Assembly: GCA_002390745.1 (NCBI GenBank)
Contig: DGQK01000067.1
Coordinates: forward strand, 51,862 to 115,861
Reading direction: 5' to 3'
Length of the DNA stretch: 64,000 nt
Source: Bacteroidetes bacterium UBA4416
GTDB taxonomy: Bacteria > Bacteroidota > Bacteroidia > B-17B0 > Aurantibacillaceae
The notes beneath the pieces are model-generated. The model was not told the origin of the DNA, made no database searches, and was given only the letters and a program-made list of their open reading frames with translations. A program made the position numbers and the translations under genes. Shown one piece after another: positions 7,151-14,601 of this stretch (positions within the stretch are counted from its first letter, which is position 1; every line of letters starts with the position of its first letter).

Positions 7151-8199
7151 TCACACCCGATGATATTCGCCAAGAGGCCGGTTTAACGGGAGAGCAGCGT
7201 ATGCGCATCCAGAAAGCCATGCAGCAGGATGAACTGAGCTACCTGTCGGGACTTGCTTTTGAGCAGTTCGGGGTCGGCAAAGAAGAACTCGAAAGCCTGA
7301 ATGACCGGATCGATAAGCGCGCCGGAGGGAGGGCCTCTTCCCTTCAGGCGATCCTCATCAGCCTTTTCTGCGGGCTGTTTATCGGCATCTCCGTTTTCTT
7401 TGTGCTATTCCATAAAAGCAAAACACATCCTTCTGTTTTTCAGGCCATAGAGCCGGATAAACCTAAAGAGCCTTTGAACCATGTAAGCACTACCGACACG
7501 GTATTTCCGGAAGTGCTTCAGGCCTTACCGAAAAAAGAAGAGCATTACAGTTCTACAGTGAATCAGGCGCAGGAGCCGGCGGTAGTTATGGAAAGCCCGG
7601 AGCCGATGAGCATCAAAACGGTTGATCTTCCGGAAACCGCTCCGGCCCCCGAGGAAGACATCATCCTGAGCTTTTCTCCCAATGCGCCGGTGGTCTTTAT
7701 CAGCAACTTAAAGGTCACTAATTACCGCCTGTATTACTTCAAGCGAAACGAGTCCATTGATTTATCCGTCAATAGCGGCCTTCCTGCTCAATACGAGAGC
7801 AAGGCGCATGTGGAGAACATCTATATCAACCGATCGGACAGCTACCTTGCCCACAAGATCATTCAACGGGCCATGAAGTTGTTCAACGGTAAGCATTACA
7901 CCAATTGCATCGAAGAGCTTACGATGCTGTACGATTTCAATAAAAACGATGCCAACGCGCAGTTCTACCTGGGCATGTGCTATTACCTGACCGGAAAATA
8001 CAGCACCGCGCAGGTCTTTTTCCAGAAGAACCTCGACAATGAAAATAATATCTTCCACCAGGAGTCGGACTTCTACCTGGCCATGTGCCTCCTGCAAACC
8101 AAACAAGCCGACAAGGCCCTGGAGAAGCTGCAATCCATTGTGAATGCAAAAGGTTTCTACAGTGCACGCGCGCAGGAGGTGATCTCTAAGCAGAAGTAG
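7147..8199 (+). CDS. Single-pass membrane protein with periplasmic TPR-like region, sigma-factor partner
   Basis: This is a 350-residue protein. The cytoplasmic N-terminus (about 1-62) is helical and could bind the sigma factor encoded just upstream. One transmembrane helix lies at about 66-90 (AILISLFCGLFIGISVFFVLF). A proline/glutamate-rich linker (about 95-175) follows. The C-terminal third contains helical repeats (NGKHYTNCIEELTMLYDF, NAQFYLGMCYYLTGKYSTA, FYLAMCLLQTKQADKALEKL) typical of TPR/Sel1-like scaffolds. Translation is coupled by a 4-bp overlap. An anti-sigma or sensor role is inferred from position and topology only. Confidence 0.7.
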   Translation: MITPDDIRQEAGLTGEQRMRIQKAMQQDELSYLSGLAFEQFGVGKEELESLNDRIDKRAGGRASSLQAILISLFCGLFIGISVFFVLFHKSKTHPSVFQAIEPDKPKEPLNHVSTTDTVFPEVLQALPKKEEHYSSTVNQAQEPAVVMESPEPMSIKTVDLPETAPAPEEDIILSFSPNAPVVFISNLKVTNYRLYYFKRNESIDLSVNSGLPAQYESKAHVENIYINRSDSYLAHKIIQRAMKLFNGKHYTNCIEELTMLYDFNKNDANAQFYLGMCYYLTGKYSTAQVFFQKNLDNENNIFHQESDFYLAMCLLQTKQADKALEKLQSIVNAKGFYSARAQEVISKQK

Positions 8200-8293
8200 G
8201 TTTTATTTCCTCTTTGAAGTGCCGGTTCAGTCAGAATCAGGAATGGCTATCGGGCTTCGTTCGAACTGCTGAGCGCAACATCTATTTATTTTG

Positions 8294-8301
8294 TATTTTT
8301 G
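8294..8301 (+). promoter_or_regulatory. TAnnTTTG -7 promoter box
   Basis: TATTTTTG 12 bp upstream of the S4-domain protein start at 8314. Confidence 0.5.
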
Positions 8302-8313
8302 TTTTTGTAAACC

Positions 8314-8718
8314 ATGCCGGAGAAACAGGAAAAACAAGAGATCCGCTTAGACAGCTATTTGTGGGCCATCCGCATGTATAAGTCGCGCTCGCTGGCCAGC
8401 GATGCCATTAAGGGCAATAAGGTGAAGCTAAACGACGAGCTGGTGAAGCCCGCGCATCTGGTGAAGATCGGGGAACGGTATACCTTATCGATGCCACAGG
8501 GTGTGAAAAAGATCATTGAGGTTTCGGGCCTGATCGACAAGCGCCAGAGTTTTGAAATCGCCAAACTGCATTACATCGATCACTCGCCTCCTGTCGAAAA
8601 AACCGAAAAGCTGGAATCCATGTTCTTCAAAGTGAATATCCAGCGGGAACGTGGCAGTGGCCGCCCAACCAAAAAAGACCGCCGCGACATGAACGATTTC
8701 CGCAAAGACGGGGCTTAG
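8314..8718 (+). CDS. S4-domain RNA-binding protein, Hsp15-like
   Basis: This is a 134-residue basic protein. The S4 RNA-binding motif spans about residues 10-60 (IRLDSYLWAIRMYKSRSLASD, then GNKVKLNDELVKPAHLVKIGERYTL), as in Hsp15/HslR. That protein binds 50S subunits carrying stalled nascent chains and helps recycle them. The C-terminal tail, rich in Arg and Lys (RERGSGRPTKKDRRDMNDF), also matches the family. It is preceded by its own promoter box. Role in ribosome recycling is inferred from the family. Confidence 0.85.
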   Translation: MPEKQEKQEIRLDSYLWAIRMYKSRSLASDAIKGNKVKLNDELVKPAHLVKIGERYTLSMPQGVKKIIEVSGLIDKRQSFEIAKLHYIDHSPPVEKTEKLESMFFKVNIQRERGSGRPTKKDRRDMNDFRKDGA

Positions 8719-8759
8719 GCTTTTTATGGGCCGTAATGGCTGCGATCAGCTTTTTCGAT

Positions 8760-8767
8760 TATATTTG
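8760..8767 (+). promoter_or_regulatory. TAnnTTTG -7 promoter box
   Basis: TATATTTG 4 bp upstream of the ATG at 8772. This supports that ATG, rather than the in-frame ATG at 8736, as the start of the membrane protein gene. Confidence 0.45.
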
Positions 8768-8771
8768 GTAT

Positions 8772-10355
8772 ATGTATATTTCCAAATGGTATCAGGGCTT
8801 TCTTCGTTATGAATGGCTGCTCTTCTGCCTGATCGCTGTTTTAAACTTAATACCTGCCATACAGCAACCCTTCTTCCCTTCGGTCGATGGCCCGACCCAT
8901 TTATACAATGCCAACCTTATTCATCAGCTTGCTTCCGGTCAATCGGATTTCTTATCAGGCTATTATGGCTTTACCGGCTGGATCGTGCCAAACTGGGGCG
9001 GACACATTGTGCTAAGCGCTCTTCTTTCTGTATGCTCTCCTTCAATAGCTTCGCGGCTCTTTATCGGCATTTGCCTCTTCTTCCTGCCATTGAGTTTCCG
9101 TTACCTTGTGCGAACGGTAAATCCGGAGGCCCGTTTTACGGCTTACCTTATATTTCCGTTCAGCTATTCCTTTATGCTGTGCATGGGCTTTTACAATTTT
9201 ATCTTTGGGCTGATTGTCTTGTTCGCTACTTTGGGAGTTCTGATCCGGTACAGAAGCTCTCCCTTTCGATGGTCCTCCTTCCTGCTTCTGCTTTTCATGG
9301 CCTTGTGCTGTTACCTGAGTCATCTGTTTGTGTTTCTCTGCCTGGGCATGATTGTCTTTTGCCTGTATTCCCTGGACCTTTTGCAGGATATCCTCTCTAA
9401 AAAAAGCATCAAAGGATCTTTGAAGCCGCTTGGCCGGATGATCCTGGTTTTTGCCGTTCCTCTCTTCCTCACCGTTATCTATTACCTGAAAACCGGAAGC
9501 CGTGACGGAAAAGTTTACCTGCTTAAGAAAGATCTGTTTCAATGGCTGATAAGCGGACGGAGCATCGTATGGTACCTGCCGGATGAAGAACCTCTGTATA
9601 CAACACAAATCGTACTGGTCGTACTTTTCCTGTTTTCCATCGCCCTGTACTGCTATGGTAAATCCATGCAGGCCAGCCCCGGCGGGTTCAGGCAGACGGT
9701 CTATTCGCTTATCATGAAGCGGTCTTTCAGGGATGTTTTTCTGGTCATGATGGTTCTGATGGTATTCCTGTATTTTAAACTGCCGGATTCCGATTCTTCA
9801 GCGGGGTTTGTTTCCGTGAGGCTTAACCTGATGATCTTTCTGTTCATGATCCTGTGGATCTCCAATTTTGAATTTCCGAAATGGATCACGCTAAGCGCCT
9901 TTGCCATCTTGTTCTACGCCCAATATCATTTGCTGAAGCTGCATGCCGGCTCTTTTGAAAAACTGAATAAAGTTATCACAGAAATCCTGTCGATCGAAGA
10001 GGAGTTAAAAGAGAACAGTCTGGTTTTGCCGTTAAACTATTCCGAAAACTGGCTGGAACATCACAATTCCAATTACCTTGGAATCCGTAAGAGTGTAGTC
10101 ATTCCCGAAAATCACGAAGCCAATACGCCTTATTTTCCGTTAAAATGGAATTGTGACGAGCGCATCAAAGACCTGGCTTATCTGAAGTTTAATGATATCC
10201 TCCTTATGCCCCCGCAAATACTTGATCGCGTGGATTATGTCTTTGTGCTGAACAAGTATGCCTTTCCGGATAGCCTGAAAAACCAGGCTCTGCAGCGCTT
10301 CCGGTTAAAAAAGGAAACACAAAACTGTCTTTTATATGAGTCGGTGAAGCGCTGA
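8772..10355 (+). CDS. Polytopic membrane protein, possible GT-C-type glycosyltransferase
   Basis: This is a 527-residue protein with about eleven hydrophobic helices over residues 10-400 and a C-terminal soluble part of roughly 130 residues. The first extracytoplasmic loop carries FFPSVDGPTHLYNANLIHQL. An acidic residue in the first loop is the hallmark position of GT-C glycosyltransferases that use lipid-linked sugars (ArnT/PMT-like), and this is the only functional hint. No substrate can be assigned. The start at 8772 is chosen because a -7 box overlaps the sequence between 8736 and 8772. It is probably transcribed alone. Confidence 0.6.
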   Translation: MYISKWYQGFLRYEWLLFCLIAVLNLIPAIQQPFFPSVDGPTHLYNANLIHQLASGQSDFLSGYYGFTGWIVPNWGGHIVLSALLSVCSPSIASRLFIGICLFFLPLSFRYLVRTVNPEARFTAYLIFPFSYSFMLCMGFYNFIFGLIVLFATLGVLIRYRSSPFRWSSFLLLLFMALCCYLSHLFVFLCLGMIVFCLYSLDLLQDILSKKSIKGSLKPLGRMILVFAVPLFLTVIYYLKTGSRDGKVYLLKKDLFQWLISGRSIVWYLPDEEPLYTTQIVLVVLFLFSIALYCYGKSMQASPGGFRQTVYSLIMKRSFRDVFLVMMVLMVFLYFKLPDSDSSAGFVSVRLNLMIFLFMILWISNFEFPKWITLSAFAILFYAQYHLLKLHAGSFEKLNKVITEILSIEEELKENSLVLPLNYSENWLEHHNSNYLGIRKSVVIPENHEANTPYFPLKWNCDERIKDLAYLKFNDILLMPPQILDRVDYVFVLNKYAFPDSLKNQALQRFRLKKETQNCLLYESVKR

Positions 10356-10408
10356 TGCTGTTCTGAAAAGAACGTATCACATTGTCGCCATGGCTACATC
10401 CATAAAAA

Positions 10409-10433
10409 AACGGGCGATAACATACCGCCCGTT
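10409..10433 (-). terminator. Intrinsic terminator of pyruvate kinase gene
   Basis: Perfect 8-bp stem AACGGGCG/CGCCCGTT with a 9-nt loop, followed on the minus strand by a run of Ts (A run at 10404-10410 as written). It lies 22 bp past the pyk stop. Confidence 0.8.
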
Positions 10434-10454
10434 ATAGTATCTGTCATTTTATCT

Positions 10455-11885
10455 TTACTGAATATAGCTAAGCTTGAGCATATTCGTGCGTCCTTTCTCC
10501 TTCATCGGCATACTAGCCAGGTTGATCACCAGGTCATCGGCTTTGACGAAGCCACGCTCTTTGATGAGGTCTTTAAGGTCGGCGATCGTTTGGTCGGTAC
10601 TTTCGTACTTATCGTAATAGAAGCCGCGCACTCCCCACACCAGGCTCAGCGCATTGAGCAGCGATTCGTTGTCGGTGAAAATAAAGATATTGGCTTTTGG
10701 CCTGTGGCTGCTCAGCTTAAAGGCTGTATAACCTGAATTGGTAATCGAAATAATGGCTTTCACATTGGCCTGTTTGCTCATGACGCTGGCATTATAACAA
10801 ATACTGTCTGTAATATAAGTCACGGTTTTGAGCTCGGGCTCATGTTCTTTGAAATAAATGCGTCCGTCGTTCTCGATCTGTGTGATGATGCGGCGCATGT
10901 ATTCGATCACTTTCACAGGATAGCGTCCCACAGACGTTTCTGCGCTCAGCATCACGGCATCGGCGCCGTCGAGCACGGCATTTGCCACATCGTTTACTTC
11001 GGCGCGGGTCGGTGTATAAGCAGTAATCATGCTTTCCATCATCTGCGTAGCAATGATCACCGGTTTGGAAGCGATGATGCATTTGTTCACGATCATTTTT
11101 TGAAGCAAAGGCACTTCTTCCATCGGCATTTCCACACCGAGGTCGCCACGCGCCACCATCACCGCATCCGTTACTTCAATGATCTTATCGATTTCCTTAA
11201 TGGCTTCCGGCTTCTCTATTTTGGCCACCACGCGCGCTTTTTTCTTTTTGGAGCGGATAATGTCTTTCAGCTCCACGATGTCGGTCACGCTCCGCACAAA
11301 GGACAGGCCGATCCACTCGAAATTATTCTCCAGTGCAAAGTCCAGGTCACGCAGGTCCTTCAGGGTTAAGCAGGGCAAAGAGATCTTCGTATTCGGCAGG
11401 TTCACGCCTTTTTTAGAAGAGAGTGTTCCGCCGGCAATGATCGTTGCCACGACTTCGTCTTTCTTATTGGTAGAAACCACTTTCAGCGTGATCTTGCCAT
11501 CGTCGATGAGCACAAACTCACCTACTTTCACATCCTGCGGAAACTGGGGATAGGTAATATAAATCCTGTCGGCAGTGCCTTCCTGCTCTTTGGTAGTAAT
11601 GGTAATTTCGTTGCCGTTGATCAGTTCCACGGCGTTGTCTTTCACTTTGCCGATACGGAGTTTCGGGCCCTGGAGATCGCCCAGGATACCAACGTGGCGG
11701 TTCAGTTTTTTGTTTAAGGTCCTGATGTTATCGATCACATGCTTGATCGGTTCATAGTCTCCATGCGAAAAATTAATGCGGCAAATATCGAGGCCCGCCA
11801 GGAACATCTGCTCTAAAACGGCAATGTTCTCGGTTGAAGGGCCCATTGTGGCAACAATCTTTGTTTTGTTGTAATTAAAATCCAT
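10455..11885 (-). CDS. pyk: Pyruvate kinase
   Basis: This 476-residue enzyme converts phosphoenolpyruvate and ADP to pyruvate and ATP in glycolysis. The TIM-barrel start KIVATMGPSTEN is followed by the substrate-binding INFSHGD, the B-domain (about 70-170), the active-site stretch VVAKIEKPEAIKEIDKI with the catalytic lysine, and MVARGDLGVEMPMEEVP for metal and phosphate binding. The C-terminal allosteric domain (about 345-475) is complete. Length is typical for type II bacterial enzymes. Upstream, TACATTCG (minus strand, 11905-11912) is one base off the -7 consensus. Transcription ends at the hairpin at 10409-10433. Confidence 0.97.
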   Translation of the reverse strand: MDFNYNKTKIVATMGPSTENIAVLEQMFLAGLDICRINFSHGDYEPIKHVIDNIRTLNKKLNRHVGILGDLQGPKLRIGKVKDNAVELINGNEITITTKEQEGTADRIYITYPQFPQDVKVGEFVLIDDGKITLKVVSTNKKDEVVATIIAGGTLSSKKGVNLPNTKISLPCLTLKDLRDLDFALENNFEWIGLSFVRSVTDIVELKDIIRSKKKKARVVAKIEKPEAIKEIDKIIEVTDAVMVARGDLGVEMPMEEVPLLQKMIVNKCIIASKPVIIATQMMESMITAYTPTRAEVNDVANAVLDGADAVMLSAETSVGRYPVKVIEYMRRIITQIENDGRIYFKEHEPELKTVTYITDSICYNASVMSKQANVKAIISITNSGYTAFKLSSHRPKANIFIFTDNESLLNALSLVWGVRGFYYDKYESTDQTIADLKDLIKERGFVKADDLVINLASMPMKEKGRTNMLKLSYIQ

Positions 11886-11959
11886 AAGTCAATTTTGGTT
11901 AGCACGAATGTAGCAAATTCGGGGGAAAAACTGCATTATTAATTCATTACCAATTTTAG

Positions 11960-11967
11960 TATTTTTG
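11960..11967 (+). promoter_or_regulatory. TAnnTTTG -7 promoter box
   Basis: TATTTTTG 21 bp upstream of the trmB start at 11989, in the gap between the divergent pyk and trmB genes. Confidence 0.5.
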
Positions 11968-11988
11968 CGCCTTATACCTTAAACGCGC

Positions 11989-12666
11989 ATGCCAAGTAAA
12001 CTCGAAAAATTTGCCGAACTTAATACCTTTTCCAATAGCTTTGACCTGTTTTTTGAACAGCTTCCTGCCGGCTTGCCGCTGAAGGGAAAATGGCACAGCG
12101 AGGTGTTTAAGAACGGGAATCCCATAGTGGTAGAGCTGGGCTGCGGGCGCGGCGAATACACCATTGGGCTGGCCGAGCACCATTCTGAAAAAAATTTCAT
12201 CGGTGTGGACATCAAGGGAAACCGCATCTGGACCGGTGCCAAACATGCGCTCGATCATGGGCTCGCCAATGTGGCCTTTTTGCGCACACGCATCGACTTT
12301 ATCGAATATTGCTTTGCTCCGGGCGAGGTGTCGGAGATCTGGATTACCTTCCCCGACCCGCAGCCTCAAAAGACCCGCGAGCGTAAGCGCCTAACCAATC
12401 CCGATTTCTTCCTGAAGCGTTACAAAGCTATTCTGAAACCGGGCGGCCTGGTGCACTTAAAGACCGATAACACAGGCTTCTACGACTATACGATGGGGGT
12501 CATCAAAGAGCGCAACCTGTCTTTGTTATTTGCCACCAATGACCTTTACAACAATTGTCCTCCCGACCGCGAAGAACTGACCCGCATCAAAACCTATTAC
12601 GAAAAGCTTTTCACGGAAAAGGGAGAAGATATTAAATACTGTTGCTTTAAGCTGGATACGCTTTGA
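11989..12666 (+). CDS. trmB: tRNA (guanine-N7-)-methyltransferase
   Basis: This 225-residue SAM-dependent enzyme makes m7G46 in the tRNA variable loop. The SAM-binding motif ELGCGRGEYTIGLA sits at about residues 49-62, followed by the acidic FIGVDIKGNR. The TrmB signature ITFPDPQPQKTRERKRLTNP follows at about 117-136, then LKTDNTGFYDY. Length and motif order are those of TrmB. It is the first gene of a likely operon with the small membrane protein downstream, whose TTG start overlaps its stop. Confidence 0.95.
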   Translation: MPSKLEKFAELNTFSNSFDLFFEQLPAGLPLKGKWHSEVFKNGNPIVVELGCGRGEYTIGLAEHHSEKNFIGVDIKGNRIWTGAKHALDHGLANVAFLRTRIDFIEYCFAPGEVSEIWITFPDPQPQKTRERKRLTNPDFFLKRYKAILKPGGLVHLKTDNTGFYDYTMGVIKERNLSLLFATNDLYNNCPPDREELTRIKTYYEKLFTEKGEDIKYCCFKLDTL

Positions 12667-13127
12667 GGAAAAGGATATTACACATTCTATTGTCGATCCT
12701 TCTGGTTGCTGCAATCAACGCTCTGTGTGTTTTTATCATTGACAAATTATCGGATAATGAATTTGTTTTTTCCGATAGTCTTATCAACCTGGTATACTGG
12801 TCGGTTATGATACTTTGTTTAGTACAGACCGGCGTTCTTTTAACCTCCCACTATAAGCGTTTATATTCACGGTTTTTTATCACCTTTACCGGGATCTATG
12901 CGATACTGTTTCTTATTTTATACAGTATTGTTGTAAAAGCCCAGTTTAGAACATGGAACTCATATAAGAAATTCATGGGTAATGCCCGCGCACTTGAAGG
13001 CTTTGATCTGAAGTCCTGTTTTATCGGTGATCACAGCTGGTTCCTGGTTCCGGCAGCGCTTCAGGTGTTGATGGTTGTTCTCCTGTGCAGGCAGCAAAAA
13101 CAGGCCGCTTCCAAAGCCATTGATTAA
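12663..13127 (+). CDS. Small four-helix membrane protein, function unknown
   Basis: This is a 154-residue protein starting at TTG (12663), which overlaps the trmB stop by 4 bp. No upstream ATG is available in this frame. Four hydrophobic helices are visible (about 5-25, 40-62, 72-92 and 120-140), with short basic loops and a basic C-terminus. I do not recognise a family. Overlap with trmB suggests translational coupling, but a functional link to tRNA modification is not implied. The gene is more AT-rich than trmB and lgt. Confidence 0.6.
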   Translation: MRKRILHILLSILLVAAINALCVFIIDKLSDNEFVFSDSLINLVYWSVMILCLVQTGVLLTSHYKRLYSRFFITFTGIYAILFLILYSIVVKAQFRTWNSYKKFMGNARALEGFDLKSCFIGDHSWFLVPAALQVLMVVLLCRQQKQAASKAID

Positions 13128-13214
13128 AGCTTAAATTATTGTTTTTTAGGTCTTTTTGAAGGGGAGAAATCCTATATTCGTACAAAATTTGCACCTCCCA
13201 AAACAGACAGATAC

Positions 13215-14063
13215 ATGCTCTCACTTTTTATTACATGGAACGCCAGCCCCGAAGTATTTACCATTCCGGGCATCGATTGGCCTGTGCGCTGGTATGGCCT
13301 GAGCTGGGCCCTGGCCTTTATCGGCTCACATTTTTTCATGAACCGCATTTTCAAAAAAGAGGGCCGTACCGATAAGCAGCTCGACCTGCTCACCCTTTAC
13401 ATCGTGATTGCTACGGTATTGGGCGCAAGGCTCGGACACTGCTTTTTCTACGACTTCAGCTACTATTCCAAACATCCGCTCGAGATCCTGAAAGTGTGGG
13501 AGGGCGGCCTGGCCAGCCACGGCGGCGCTATCGGTATCGTCATCGGGATGTGGCTGTACTGCCGCAAAACCAAAGAAAGCTGGCTCTGGCTCTTTGACAG
13601 GCTGGTGGTAGTAGTGCCTCTCGCCAGTATGTGTATCCGCTTCGGCAACTTAATGAACTCCGAGATCGTAGGTAAAGTGACCAACGTTGCCTGGGGTTTC
13701 AAATTCCTGAAAAATGATGAGGATGTGGCAAACCTGGCGCAATTCGGAACAGAGATCCCGGTAAGGCATCCCACCCAGGTGTATGAAGCCTTATTTTATT
13801 CTTTGCTCTTTGCCTTATTTTACTGGCTCTGGAAACACAAACGCAACGCCGTCGGTCCGGGCTTTATGTTCGGCCTGTTCTGTGTGCTTATGTTCAGCTT
13901 CCGGTTCCTGATGGAGTTTATGAAAGAGAACCAATCCGCTTTTGAAGACGCATTGCCGATCAATATGGGCCAGATCCTCAGCCTTCCCTTTATCGCCCTC
14001 GGAATCTTTATGATCGCAAGATCCAAAAAATTAAAACAACAACCTTTAAACACACCATCATGA
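13215..14063 (+). CDS. lgt: Prolipoprotein diacylglyceryl transferase
   Basis: This is a 282-residue inner-membrane enzyme that transfers diacylglycerol from phosphatidylglycerol to the lipobox cysteine of prolipoproteins. About seven transmembrane helices are present. Visible signatures are VRWYGLSW (Y27), GARLGHCFFYD, the SHGGAIG motif around H102-G104, and the Lgt signature RFGNLMNSE (R142, N145, E150). Length is normal. Its stop overlaps the ATG of the next gene by 4 bp. TATATTCG at 13173-13180, one base from the -7 consensus, may be the promoter. Lipoprotein substrates in this window include the products of genes at 52322 and 59718. Confidence 0.96.
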   Translation: MLSLFITWNASPEVFTIPGIDWPVRWYGLSWALAFIGSHFFMNRIFKKEGRTDKQLDLLTLYIVIATVLGARLGHCFFYDFSYYSKHPLEILKVWEGGLASHGGAIGIVIGMWLYCRKTKESWLWLFDRLVVVVPLASMCIRFGNLMNSEIVGKVTNVAWGFKFLKNDEDVANLAQFGTEIPVRHPTQVYEALFYSLLFALFYWLWKHKRNAVGPGFMFGLFCVLMFSFRFLMEFMKENQSAFEDALPINMGQILSLPFIALGIFMIARSKKLKQQPLNTPS

Positions 14064-14521
14064 ATTTGCTTAACACCTTTGATCCGAGAACAACCACCAA
14101 AACCCTGGAGCGCTTAGAGAAACTGTCAAACAGCACAAAACCCGTATGGGGAAAAATGAATGCCGCACAAATGCTTGCCCACCTCAGCATTCCCTATGAT
14201 TATGCCTATGGCAAAAAAGAGCACAAGCCTTCTTTTTTCTCGAAGCTGATGCTGAATCTCTTTGTAAAAGACCTGGTTGTGGGCGAAAGCAAAGCATACC
14301 CTAAAAATTCACGAACTGCCCCTGACTTTATCATTGCCGACGAACGCGATTTCGAAAAAGAAAAAGCACGGCTGATCGCCAACATCAAAGAAACAGAGGC
14401 CAAAGGCTCCTCTTATTTTGAAGGAAAAGAGAGCAGCGCTTTCGGAAAGCTCACGGCTAGGCAATGGAGTGTTCAGTTCTACAAACACCTCGACCATCAT
14501 TTCAACCAATTCGGGATTTGA
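14060..14521 (+). CDS. DUF1569-type (DinB-like four-helix) protein
   Basis: This is a 153-residue protein with the pattern WGKMNAAQMLAHLSIPYDYAYG and WSVQFYKHLDHHFNQFGI. These are the two histidine-bearing helices of DUF1569, a branch of the DinB/YfiT-like putative metal-binding four-helix family. Its ATG overlaps the lgt stop (ATGA at 14060-14063), so it is translationally coupled to lgt. No enzymatic role is established for this subfamily; a thiol- or metal-dependent function is conceivable. A strong terminator follows. Confidence 0.75.
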   Translation: MNLLNTFDPRTTTKTLERLEKLSNSTKPVWGKMNAAQMLAHLSIPYDYAYGKKEHKPSFFSKLMLNLFVKDLVVGESKAYPKNSRTAPDFIIADERDFEKEKARLIANIKETEAKGSSYFEGKESSAFGKLTARQWSVQFYKHLDHHFNQFGI

Positions 14522-14538
14522 TCTTCCGCCACAAATAA

Positions 14539-14570
14539 AAAAGTCCCTGGGAAATTTCCAGGGACTTTTT
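14539..14570. terminator. Bidirectional intrinsic terminator
   Basis: Stem AAAGTCCCTGG/CCAGGGACTTT with a 7-nt loop and a T run. It lies between convergent genes ending at 14521 and 14602 and can serve both. Confidence 0.85.
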
Positions 14571-14601
14571 TTATGCAGGCCACTATGCGACTGCGGGAAT
14601 T

